64,000 nucleotides of DNA from Comamonadaceae bacterium (GTDB lineage Bacteria > Pseudomonadota > Gammaproteobacteria > Burkholderiales > Burkholderiaceae_C): assembly GCA_003599455.1 (NCBI GenBank), contig QZKF01000031.1:1-64000 (forward strand), read 5' to 3'. Positions 23,585-31,415 of this stretch are shown here, in pieces. A model generated the notes under the pieces. It searched no databases and was not told where the DNA came from. It worked only from the letters and a program-made list of their open reading frames with translations. The position numbers and the translations under genes were made by a program. The number at the start of each line of letters is the position of its first letter. Positions within the stretch are counted from its first letter, which is position 1.

Positions 23585-25509
23585 GCGCTGGCCGCTGCGG
23601 CAAAGGTGATGAGCAACTGCCCCGGCGCCACCTGCTGGCCCGCGGCCACCGAGAGGCCTTCCACGGTGAGGTCGCGTGGCGCGGCCAGGGTGTGTTCGAG
23701 CTTCATGGATTCGATCACCAGCAGCGGCTCGCCTCTGGCGATGCTGGCGCCGGGCACCGCGTGCACCACGATGAGCTTGCCGTTGAAGGGGGCGCGCAGC
23801 TCGCGCGCGGCCGATGCACCGCCGGCGCGCTCGCGCGGCGCCAGGCTGAGGTCGGTGAGTTCAATGGTGTGCGCGCCGGCCTGCACCTGCCAGCGGCCCG
23901 CGCCCAGCGACGCGGCGGTAACCGGCCAGGTGGCGCCGGCTATGCGCACGCGGCCCGGGGCCACCTCCGCCTCCACGCTGCGCTCGCCGAGCAGCACGCG
24001 CAGCGCGCCCTGCCCGGTTTCCTGCACCGCCATGTCCAGCACCTGCGCGCCGTGTTGCCAGCGCAGCGGGCGCGGAAACGGGCACGGAAGCGCATCGGCG
24101 GGCGCCTTTGCGCTAAACGCGGCGGCGAGCACGCCGGCCAGCACCGCGTCGGCCGGTGGCTGCAGCGCCGTGCGGATCGCATCGCCGTGTTCGGCCAGAA
24201 AGGGGATCAGCGCCCCGCCCTCGCCAAACACCGGGTGGCGCAGGCAGGCGGCGAGAAAGGCGCGGTTGCTCGGCAGGCCCAGCAGATGCGTGCCGTCGAG
24301 CGCGTGCGCGAGCCGGGAAATGGCCTCGGCGCGCGTGGGCGCGTGGGCGATCAGCTTGCCCAGCATGGCGTCGTAGTGCGGCGAGACCTCGCCGCCGGTT
24401 TCCAGCGCGTGGTCAAAGCGCAGGCCGGGCGCCATGGGCGGCTCGGCGAAGTGCAGCACGCGGCCGGTGTGCGGCGTGTGGTGCGCGTCTTCGGCGCACA
24501 GGCGCACCTCGATGGCGTGGCCGCTGAAGCCGATCTGCTCTTGCGTGAGCGGCAGCGGCTCGCCACGCGCCACGCGCAGCTGCCATTCCACCAGGTCGAG
24601 CCCGGTGAGCGCTTCCGTCACCGGGTGTTCCACCTGCAGGCGGGTGTTCATCTCCATCAGATAGAAGTCACTCCCCTCCAGCAGAAACTCCACCGTGCCC
24701 GCCCCCACATAGCCTGCCGCCTGCGCCAGCGCCACGGCGCAGCGACCCAGCTCTTCGCGCAGCGCGGGCGACACCGCCGGGCTCGGCGCCTCTTCCACGA
24801 TCTTCTGGTGCCGGCGCTGCACCGAGCAGTCGCGCTCGCCCAGGTGCACGCAGCGGCCCAGCGCGTCGGCGAACACCTGCACCTCCACATGCCGCGGGCG
24901 CAGCAGGGCGCGCTCGATCAGCAGGTCGCCGTTCGCAAAACCCGCCAGCGCCTCGGAGCGCGCGCCTTTCAGCGCGGGCAGCAGTTGCGCGGCCTCGTGC
25001 ACCAGGCGCATGCCGCGCCCGCCGCCGCCGGCCACGGCCTTCACCATGAGCGGAAAGCCGACGCGCTGCGCCTCGGCCACGAAGGTCTGCTCGCGCTGGT
25101 CGTCACCGAAGTAGCCCGGCAGGCAGGGTACGCCGTGCGCCTGGGCCAGCGCCTTCGCGGCCGACTTGCTGCCCAGCGCACGGATCGCCGCTGGCGGTGG
25201 GCCGACCCAGGTGAGGCCGGCATCGATCACGGCCTGCGCGAAGTCGGCGTTCTCGCTCAGGAAGCCATAGCCGGGGTGCACCGCGTCGGCGCCGGTGGCG
25301 CGCGCGGCGTCCAGCAGGCGGTCCACACGCAGGTAGGAATCGGCCGAGGCCGCGCCCCCGAGCGCGAACGCGGTGCCGGCTTCGCGCACGTGCAGCGCGT
25401 TCGCATCGGGTTCGGAAAACACGGCCACGGTCTGGATACCCATGGCGTGCGCGGTGCGGATGATGCGGCGGGCGATTTCGCCGCGGTTGGCGATCAGCAG
25501 TCTTTTCAT
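23581..25509 (-). CDS. atuF: biotin-dependent acyl-CoA carboxylase alpha subunit (geranyl-CoA type)
   Basis: A 642-residue biotin carboxylase/carrier subunit. It starts MKRLLIANRGEIARRIIRTA, then has the ATP-grasp glycine loop KAVAGGGGRGMR, the EMNTRLQVEHPVTE catalytic motif, and a C-terminal biotinyl domain with ESMKLEH (biotinyl lysine near residue 603). It partners the beta subunit encoded at 27524-29134. Position within an atuB-C-D-E-F order points to geranyl-CoA carboxylase; methylcrotonyl-CoA carboxylase is the alternative and the two are hard to separate by eye. ATG 25509 overlaps the atuE stop. Confidence 0.85.
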   Translation of the reverse strand: MKRLLIANRGEIARRIIRTAHAMGIQTVAVFSEPDANALHVREAGTAFALGGAASADSYLRVDRLLDAARATGADAVHPGYGFLSENADFAQAVIDAGLTWVGPPPAAIRALGSKSAAKALAQAHGVPCLPGYFGDDQREQTFVAEAQRVGFPLMVKAVAGGGGRGMRLVHEAAQLLPALKGARSEALAGFANGDLLIERALLRPRHVEVQVFADALGRCVHLGERDCSVQRRHQKIVEEAPSPAVSPALREELGRCAVALAQAAGYVGAGTVEFLLEGSDFYLMEMNTRLQVEHPVTEALTGLDLVEWQLRVARGEPLPLTQEQIGFSGHAIEVRLCAEDAHHTPHTGRVLHFAEPPMAPGLRFDHALETGGEVSPHYDAMLGKLIAHAPTRAEAISRLAHALDGTHLLGLPSNRAFLAACLRHPVFGEGGALIPFLAEHGDAIRTALQPPADAVLAGVLAAAFSAKAPADALPCPFPRPLRWQHGAQVLDMAVQETGQGALRVLLGERSVEAEVAPGRVRIAGATWPVTAASLGAGRWQVQAGAHTIELTDLSLAPRERAGGASAARELRAPFNGKLIVVHAVPGASIARGEPLLVIESMKLEHTLAAPRDLTVEGLSVAAGQQVAPGQLLITFAAAASA

Positions 25510-26306
25510 GGCTTGTCCACCCAGGGCGCGGGCTGCTTCTTCGCGAACGCGGCCAGGCCGGCCGCGGCCTCGGGGCCGCGCAGCGCGCTGGCGAAAGCAA
25601 TGGCCGCTTCGCTGCGCAGGTCGGGCAGGTCGCCGCGCAGGCGCTGCAGCAGGCGCTTGGTGCTGGCCACGGCACCGGGCGCGGCGCGCTTCATGGCCTG
25701 CACGCGGTCGCGCAGCGCGGCCTCGAGCGCATCGTCGGCCACCAGCTCGTCGACCAGGCCGAGCGCTTTCGCGTCGGCGCCCCGGTAGCTGCGGCCCTGC
25801 AGCAGGCACTGGCGCGCGGCGGCATCGCCCAGGCGCTGCCACACAAAGGGTGCGATCTGCGCGGGTGGCAGGCCGAGCGTCACTTCCGGCGTGGCAAAGC
25901 TCGAACGCTGCGTGGCGATCACATGGTCGGCGCAGCACACCAGGCCGAAGCCGCCGCCCATGGCCGCGCCGTCCACCGCACACACCAGCAGCTGCGGCAG
26001 CGCGCAGAGCGCGTGCAGCACGTCGCCAAAGCCGCGGTTCAGGGTGATCAGCGGATCGTCGTCGCCCGGCTGCAGCGGCTGGCCGATGGCGCTGGCGAAA
26101 CTGCCCAGGCTGCCGCCCGCGCTGAAGGCGCCGGGTGCGCCGGTGAGGATGATCACGCGAAGGCTGTCGTCTTTCTGCGCGCGCAGCGCGGCCTCGTACA
26201 GGCCGAGCACCATGGCGTCGCTCAGGGCGTTGCGCGTGGTGGGGTCGTTGAGGGTCCAGCGCTCGGTGTCGCCCCAGCGTTCGACCAGGAAGGCACTTGC
26301 GCTCAC
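25506..26306 (-). CDS. atuE: enoyl-CoA hydratase, AtuE-like (isohexenylglutaconyl-CoA hydratase)
   Basis: A 266-residue crotonase. ILTGAPGAFSAGGSLG and AVDGAAMGGGFGLVCC form the two oxyanion-hole segments, and ATPEVTLGLPPAQIAPF is the active-site helix. GTG 26306 is chosen because it overlaps the atuD stop as GTGA and the conserved N-terminus begins there. In the Atu pathway it hydrates isohexenylglutaconyl-CoA made by the carboxylase. Placement between the dehydrogenase and the alpha subunit matches Pseudomonas gene order. Confidence 0.82.
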   Translation of the reverse strand: MSASAFLVERWGDTERWTLNDPTTRNALSDAMVLGLYEAALRAQKDDSLRVIILTGAPGAFSAGGSLGSFASAIGQPLQPGDDDPLITLNRGFGDVLHALCALPQLLVCAVDGAAMGGGFGLVCCADHVIATQRSSFATPEVTLGLPPAQIAPFVWQRLGDAAARQCLLQGRSYRGADAKALGLVDELVADDALEAALRDRVQAMKRAAPGAVASTKRLLQRLRGDLPDLRSEAAIAFASALRGPEAAAGLAAFAKKQPAPWVDKP

Positions 26307-27475
26307 TTCACCGGCCTCTTCGCAATGCCCATGATCTTGCTCAGGATGCCCAGCATCACCTCGTCCGCCCCACCACCGATGGACGCCAGCCGGCCGTCGC
26401 GGTACATGCGCGAGACCTTGTTCTCCCAGGTGAAGCCCATGCCGCCCCAGAACTGCAGGCAGGTGTCGGGCACGATGCGGTTCAGGCGGCCGGCCTTGAG
26501 CTTGGCCATGGTCGCCCACTCGGTCACGTCTTCACCGGCCACGTAGCGCTCCACCGCCTGGTAGGTCAGCGCGCGCAGGCTCTCCACCTCGGTCTTGAGC
26601 TCGGCCAGCTTGAACTGCACCCACTGCTGGTCGGCCAGACTGGCGCCGAACAGCTTGCGGTCCTGCGCCCACTCCACCGTCCAGGCGATGCAGTTGGTGA
26701 GCGCTTCCAGCGTGCTGGCCGCGCACCACAGGCGCTCTTCCTGGAACTGCTGCATCTGGTAGATGAAGCCCGAGCCTTCGGTGCCGATCAGGTAACGCTG
26801 CGGCACGCGCACCTCGTCGAAATAGATCAGGCCGGTGTCGCTGCTGTTCATGCCGATCTTGCGGATCTTCTGCGCCACCTCGATGCCCTTGACCAGCTTG
26901 CCCTTCTCGCGCATGGGCACCATCACCAGGCTCTTGTTCTTGTGCGCCGGGCCGTCGCTGGTGTTGACCAGCATGCACATCCAGTCGGCCTGCAGGCTGT
27001 TGGTGATCCACATCTTCTGGCCGCTGATGAGGTAGTCGTCGCCGTCCTTGCGCGCCACGCTCTTGATGGCGGCCACGTCGCTGCCGGCGCCGGGCTCGCT
27101 CACGCCGATGCAGCCCACCATGTCACCCGCGATCGCGGGCGCTAGAAACTGGCGCTTGAGTTCCTCGCTGCCAAAGCGCGCGAGCGCGGGCGTGGCCATG
27201 TCGGTCTGCACGCCGATGGCCATGGGCACACCGCCGCAGTGGATGTGGCCCAGCGTCTCGGCCATGGCCATGCCGTAGGAATAGTCCAGCCCCGCGCCGC
27301 CATGGGCCTCGGGCTTGGTCAGGCCGAGCAGGCCGAGCTTGCCCAGGCCTTTGAAGATCTCGTGCGCGGGCATCATCTCGGCCGCTTCCCACTCGTCCAC
27401 GTGCGGGTTGATGTGCTCGTCGATGTAGCGCTTGAGCGTCTTCTGGATCTCGCGGTGCTCGTGGGTGAATTGCAT
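26303..27475 (-). CDS. atuD: acyl-CoA dehydrogenase, AtuD-like (citronellyl-CoA dehydrogenase)
   Basis: A 390-residue acyl-CoA dehydrogenase with GCIGVSEPGAGSDVAAIKS, GQKMWITNSLQAD, QFWGGMGFTWENKVSRMYRD and IGGGADEVM. The family oxidises acyl-CoA with FAD; citronellyl-CoA is the proposed substrate from synteny with atuD. ATG 27475 has a GAGAC-type ribosome site upstream, and 48 bases separate it from atuC. Isovaleryl-CoA or other branched acyl-CoA dehydrogenase activity is the main alternative. Confidence 0.82.
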   Translation of the reverse strand: MQFTHEHREIQKTLKRYIDEHINPHVDEWEAAEMMPAHEIFKGLGKLGLLGLTKPEAHGGAGLDYSYGMAMAETLGHIHCGGVPMAIGVQTDMATPALARFGSEELKRQFLAPAIAGDMVGCIGVSEPGAGSDVAAIKSVARKDGDDYLISGQKMWITNSLQADWMCMLVNTSDGPAHKNKSLVMVPMREKGKLVKGIEVAQKIRKIGMNSSDTGLIYFDEVRVPQRYLIGTEGSGFIYQMQQFQEERLWCAASTLEALTNCIAWTVEWAQDRKLFGASLADQQWVQFKLAELKTEVESLRALTYQAVERYVAGEDVTEWATMAKLKAGRLNRIVPDTCLQFWGGMGFTWENKVSRMYRDGRLASIGGGADEVMLGILSKIMGIAKRPVK

Positions 27476-27523
27476 GTCTTGTCTCCGGTCTGTTTTGATG
27501 GAAGGAATCGGGGCGGGCGTGCG

Positions 27524-29134
27524 CTACATGCGCGCCACGCCGAACTGCATGGGCCGCGGTTCGCGCGCGGCGGCCTCGGCGCAGGTGGCCAGGCAGAAGG
27601 CCAGCGTGGCGCGGGTGTCACGCGGGTCGATCACGCCGTCGTCGAGCACCAGGCCGCTGGTGTAGAAGGCGTCGGCCTGGCTTTCGAACACGTTCACGAT
27701 CTGGTCGAACTGCGCCTGCATCTGCGCCGGGTCGGGCGTGATGCCCTTGCGCGCCATGCCGGCCTCGGCCACGATCTGCATGGTGCGCGCGGCCTGCTCG
27801 CCGCCCATCACCGCGGTTTTCGCCTGCGGCCAGCTGAACAGGAAGCGCGGTGAATAACCGCGCCCGCACATGCCGTAGTTGCCGGCGCCGAACGAGGCGC
27901 CGCACTGGATGGTGATCTGCGGCACGGTGGCGTTGGTCACCGCCTGGATCATCTTGCTGCCGTGCTTGATCATCCCGCCCTGCTCGCTGTCCTTGCCCAC
28001 CATGTAGCCGGTGGTGTTCTGCAGGTAGACGATCGGGTGGCCGAGCTGGCACATCCACTGGATGAAGTGCGTGGCCTTGTTCGCGCCGGCCACGTCGATC
28101 GGGCCGTTGTTGCTGACGATGCCCACCGCATGGCCATGGATGCGGGCCTGCACGCACAAGGTGGCCGCGCCGTAGAGGGCCTTGAATTCAAGCAGCTCCG
28201 AGCTGTCGACGATGCGGGCGATGACCTCGCGCATGTCGACCGGCTCGCGGTGGTGCGGGGGCATGAGGGCGAGGAGTTCGTCGGGGTGGAACACCGGTTC
28301 GGGGCCTTGTACGCGCTGCGCCGGGGCACCTTGCCAGCCGATGCGCTGCACCACGTCACGTGCCATCCCCAACGCCTGCCGGTCGTCTTCCGCCAGGTAC
28401 TCCCCCAGCCCCGACACCCCGGTGTGCATTTCCGCCCCACCCAGTTCCTCTTCCGTCGCCACCTCCCCCGTGGCGGCCATCAGCAGCGGCGGCCCGGCGA
28501 GGAAGGCGCGCGAACGGCCGCGCACCATGATCACGATGTCGCTCAGGCCCGGCATGTAGGCGCCGCCCGCCGTGCCCGAGCCGTGCTGCACCGTGATCAC
28601 CGGGATGCCCGCGGCCGAGAGGCGCGCCAGGTTGCGGAACAGCGAGCCGCCATGCACGAAGCCCTCGACCTTGTACTTGGTGAGGTTGGCGCCCGCGCTC
28701 TCCACCAGGTGCACGAAGGGCAGCTTGTTTTCCAGCGCGATCTCCTGCACGCGCAGGATCTTTTCCAGCCCGCGCGCCTGGATCGCACCGGCGTCGATGC
28801 CCGAGTCGCTCGCCACCACCATGCAGCGCACACCGGCGATGAAGCCCATGCCCGCCACCATGCCGCCACCGGGCACCGACTTCTCGGGGTCCTTCGTGTC
28901 CTGCAGGTAACCGGCCAGCGAGCACAGCGGCACATAGGGCGCGCCCGGGTCCAGCAGCAGGGCCACGCGCTCGCGCGGCAGCAGCTGGCCGCGCTTGTCG
29001 AACACGGCTTTCGATTTCGCGGAGGTGGTGGCCGTGCGGTCTTCGAGCGCGCGCAGCTGCGCGATGCGCGCCAGCATGGCCTCGCGCCGCTGCTGCGCCT
29101 GCGCGCTCTGGGGGTTGAAGCTCGATTCAAACAT
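27524..29134 (-). CDS. atuC: acyl-CoA carboxylase beta subunit (geranyl-CoA type)
   Basis: A 536-residue carboxyltransferase subunit. The N-terminal half has PGGGMVAGMGFIAGVRCMV, HLVESAGANL and VQHGSGTAGGAYMPGLSD; the C-terminal half has SNNGPIDVAGANKATHFIQ and GGMIKHGSKMIQAVTNA. The last motif differs from the common methylcrotonyl type and, from memory, looks like the geranyl-CoA subgroup. That assignment needs an alignment. ATG 29134 overlaps the upstream SDR gene by eight bases. With the alpha subunit it forms the biotin carboxylase complex. Confidence 0.82.
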   Translation of the reverse strand: MFESSFNPQSAQAQQRREAMLARIAQLRALEDRTATTSAKSKAVFDKRGQLLPRERVALLLDPGAPYVPLCSLAGYLQDTKDPEKSVPGGGMVAGMGFIAGVRCMVVASDSGIDAGAIQARGLEKILRVQEIALENKLPFVHLVESAGANLTKYKVEGFVHGGSLFRNLARLSAAGIPVITVQHGSGTAGGAYMPGLSDIVIMVRGRSRAFLAGPPLLMAATGEVATEEELGGAEMHTGVSGLGEYLAEDDRQALGMARDVVQRIGWQGAPAQRVQGPEPVFHPDELLALMPPHHREPVDMREVIARIVDSSELLEFKALYGAATLCVQARIHGHAVGIVSNNGPIDVAGANKATHFIQWMCQLGHPIVYLQNTTGYMVGKDSEQGGMIKHGSKMIQAVTNATVPQITIQCGASFGAGNYGMCGRGYSPRFLFSWPQAKTAVMGGEQAARTMQIVAEAGMARKGITPDPAQMQAQFDQIVNVFESQADAFYTSGLVLDDGVIDPRDTRATLAFCLATCAEAAAREPRPMQFGVARM

Positions 29135-30023
29135 CCTGGAATACCTTGGGCGTGACGTAGCGGTGGAAGCCATCGAAGGGTTTCACCGCGTCGCGGGTCT
29201 GCGCCTCCGCCGGCGCGGCGACCTGGCCCCAGCCCATGCGCACCTGCGGGCGCGCGCCGTCCACGCGCAGCACGCTGCCGCTGATGAAGCTGGCCGCCGG
29301 GCTGAGCAGGAAAACGATGGCGGCCGAGGTTTCGGCCTCGTTGCCGAAGCGCCCGGCCGGCACCGTCTCGCGCATCTCGCGCAGCATGGGGCCGGCCTCG
29401 GGCGGGTAGTGGTCCATGCCGCTGGAGGCGATGTAGCCCGGCGCCACCGCGTTCACGCGCACGCCGCTCTTGGCCCATTCCAGCGCCGCCGTCTCGGTGA
29501 AGTTCACCATGCCCGCGCGCGCCGCGCCGCTGTGGCCCATGCCGGGCATGGAGCCCCACATGTCGGCCACGATGTTGACGATGGAGCCGCCCCACGCCTG
29601 CATGCTCTGCACATAACACTCGCGCGCCATCAGGAAACCGCCGGTGAGGTTGGTGTCGATCACCGCCTGCCAGCCCTTGGCGCTGATGTTCTCCAGCGGC
29701 GTGATGTACTGGCCGCCCGCGTTGTTCACCAGCCCGTCGATGCGGCCGTGCGCGCCGACGATGGCGGTGACCACGGTGCGCACCACGTCTTCCTGGCGGA
29801 TGTCACAGGCGTGAAAACTCGCGCGCCCGCCGTCGGCCACGATCTCGCCCGCCGTGTCCTGCAGCTTGGCCAGGTTGCGGCCGATCAGCACCACGTGCGC
29901 GCCCAGGCTGGCGAGTTCGTGCGCGGTGCAGCGGCCGATGCCCGAGCCGCCGCCGGTGACCACGACGATGCGGCCGTGCAGCAGGCCGGGCGCGAAGGCC
30001 GAGCGGTAGTGGGAGGTGGTCAT
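29127..30023 (-). CDS. atuB: short-chain dehydrogenase/reductase, AtuB-like
   Basis: A 298-residue SDR. The NAD(P) motif TGGGSGIGR is near residue 24, NNAG follows around residue 97, and the catalytic region reads MPGMGHSGAARAGMVNF. The tyrosine of the usual Y-x-x-x-K is not obvious: the segment is H-S-G-A-A-R-A-G. The enzyme could therefore be a 2,4-dienoyl-CoA-reductase-like SDR or a catalytically altered one. Its ATG overlaps the TetR stop as ATGA; AGGAG precedes it. The place matches atuB, first enzyme gene after the regulator. Confidence 0.8.
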   Translation of the reverse strand: MTTSHYRSAFAPGLLHGRIVVVTGGGSGIGRCTAHELASLGAHVVLIGRNLAKLQDTAGEIVADGGRASFHACDIRQEDVVRTVVTAIVGAHGRIDGLVNNAGGQYITPLENISAKGWQAVIDTNLTGGFLMARECYVQSMQAWGGSIVNIVADMWGSMPGMGHSGAARAGMVNFTETAALEWAKSGVRVNAVAPGYIASSGMDHYPPEAGPMLREMRETVPAGRFGNEAETSAAIVFLLSPAASFISGSVLRVDGARPQVRMGWGQVAAPAEAQTRDAVKPFDGFHRYVTPKVFQDV

Positions 30024-30715
30024 GTCGGCTCCTTCAGAAACAGTTGCAAGGCCGAGGTGGTGAGTTCGTCGAGCGAGGCGCGCGCGCGCGACCTGGCGCT
30101 GCGGCCCGAGGGCGGCACGTACCACTGGGCCGACCAGTTGAGCGCGCCGAAGATCATGAGCCGCGCGAGCACCGGGTCACTGCCGAGCTGGCCCTGCGCG
30201 TGCAATGCCGCGAGCACCGGCACCCAGTCGGCCTCGTACTGGTCTTTCAGCCGGTTGACCTCGCTGCGCTGCGTGGCGTTGAGCGAGCGCCACTCGTACA
30301 GCATCACGGGAATGAAGTCGCTGTCGGGGCCGAGCAGCGCATCGAAGTGGTTGCGCACCAGCACGCGCAGGCGCTCGCGCGCCGAGGCACCGGGTGGCAG
30401 CAGCGCCAGCGCCGCGTGCTGCCGGCGCAGCGCGCCCTGCATGCCTTCGAGCATCACGGCGCCGAGCAGCGCCTCCTTGCTTTCGAAGTGGTAGAACGGC
30501 GAGCCCGAGCGCATGCCCACCGCGGCGGCGATGTCGCGTGTGGTGGTGGCGGCAAAGCCCTGCAGGCGGAACAGGCGCGCCGCGCCCGAGATCAGCTCCT
30601 GGCGGCGGTTGCCGTCGTCGCGTTCACCGGCGGTCTTGCGCGGGCGGCCGCGCGCGCGGCGCGGGACTTCGGCGGCGCTGTCCGCGCTCGGGGTGTCGGG
30701 GCTGTCCAGGTTCAT
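30020..30715 (-). CDS. atuR: TetR family repressor, AtuR-like
   Basis: A 231-residue TetR regulator. The helix-turn-helix spans about residues 31-75 (ELISGAARLFRLQGFAATTT, then IAAAVGMRSGSPFYHF), after a basic, proline-rich N-terminus with RRARGRPRKT. ATG 30715 is used; an upstream TTG is possible. It heads the nine-gene minus-strand operon, unlike Pseudomonas, where atuR is divergent from atuA. It probably represses its own promoter and is released by an acyl-CoA or terpenoid ligand. An inverted repeat lies 33 bases upstream. Confidence 0.83.
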   Translation of the reverse strand: MNLDSPDTPSADSAAEVPRRARGRPRKTAGERDDGNRRQELISGAARLFRLQGFAATTTRDIAAAVGMRSGSPFYHFESKEALLGAVMLEGMQGALRRQHAALALLPPGASARERLRVLVRNHFDALLGPDSDFIPVMLYEWRSLNATQRSEVNRLKDQYEADWVPVLAALHAQGQLGSDPVLARLMIFGALNWSAQWYVPPSGRSARSRARASLDELTTSALQLFLKEPT

Positions 30716-30739
30716 GGACAAGCACCTTAGCAGCGCGGC

Positions 30740-30768
30740 TTAATTTCAGCAAGCGATTGCTTTGTAAA
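30740..30768 (-). promoter_or_regulatory. promoter with inverted-repeat operator for atuR operon
   Basis: On the minus strand TTTACA (30763-30768) is followed, after exactly 17 bases, by AATTAA (30740-30745), a moderate -35/-10 pair. The spacer holds the inverted repeat AGCAA-GCGA-TTGCT (30748-30761 on the plus strand). A TetR dimer bound there would cover the promoter, giving self-repression. AtuR of Pseudomonas is known to bind inverted repeats in its intergenic region. Confidence 0.55.
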
Positions 30769-30842
30769 AATAGAAGCGGGTTGTCACCGGCTGGACAGGC
30801 GCGGGCGACTGGCCGGTTGCCGCGGCGGTGCGGGGCAACGCG

Positions 30843-31397
30843 CTACACCCACAAGCCCGCGGCCAGCGACCCCCATGCGAGGCCGAGGCCCAGCCCCGCC
30901 AGCACGTCGGACGGGAAGTGCGCGCCGGCGTACACCCTGGCCCAGGCCGTGGCCAGGGCCATGGCGCCAATCACCGCCAGCAGCGGATCGGCCGGCGCGG
31001 CCAGCGCCATGAAGCCGGCGACGCTGCCCATCACCACCGCGTGCGTGCTCGGGAAGCCCGCGCGCGCGCCGTGGTGGAGGTGGTTGGGGCTCAGGCCGAG
31101 CGCGAACGGGCGCGGTGCCGCCCAGCGCCGGGCGAACCGCTTGCACGCCACCTGGGCCAAGCCAGCGGCGCCCACGCACGACAGCACCAGGTGCACACCG
31201 TGGTCGAGCCGCCAGGCCATGGCGCACAGCGCCGCGAACAGCGGCAACCAGCCCCAGTGCGACAGGCCCTTGGCCGCGCGCAGCAGCCAGGGCCGGGCGC
31301 GGTGGCCGGCGCGCATCCAGCGAAAGAGTTGCACGTCGCGCTGTCGCCAGCCCCAGGGGATGTCGAGCGCCTCGGCGGCAGGGTGGGTGGTGTGCAT
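30843..31397 (-). CDS. PAP2 family phosphatase
   Basis: A 184-residue membrane protein with the three PAP2 motifs: KRFARRWAAPRP (K-x6-R-P type), GFPSTHAVVMG (PSTH replacing PSGH) and ARVYAGAHFPSDVLAG (R-x5-H-x3-D). Several hydrophobic helices surround them. PAP2 enzymes remove phosphate from phosphatidate, undecaprenyl pyrophosphate or similar lipids at the outer face of the inner membrane. It follows the glycosyltransferase gene by 18 bases, so the two may act on the same lipid. Confidence 0.88.
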   Translation of the reverse strand: MHTTHPAAEALDIPWGWRQRDVQLFRWMRAGHRARPWLLRAAKGLSHWGWLPLFAALCAMAWRLDHGVHLVLSCVGAAGLAQVACKRFARRWAAPRPFALGLSPNHLHHGARAGFPSTHAVVMGSVAGFMALAAPADPLLAVIGAMALATAWARVYAGAHFPSDVLAGLGLGLAWGSLAAGLWV

Positions 31398-31415
31398 GCG
31401 GGGTGCCTGTCGGCG

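Noticed and set aside
22415..30715. A leucine/isovalerate (liu) cluster instead of atu
   Set aside because: Carboxylase, dehydrogenase and hydratase fit both, but the SDR and TetR genes, the B-C-D-E-F order, the lack of an HMG-CoA lyase gene and the AtuA gene nearby favour atu. An alignment could still reverse this.
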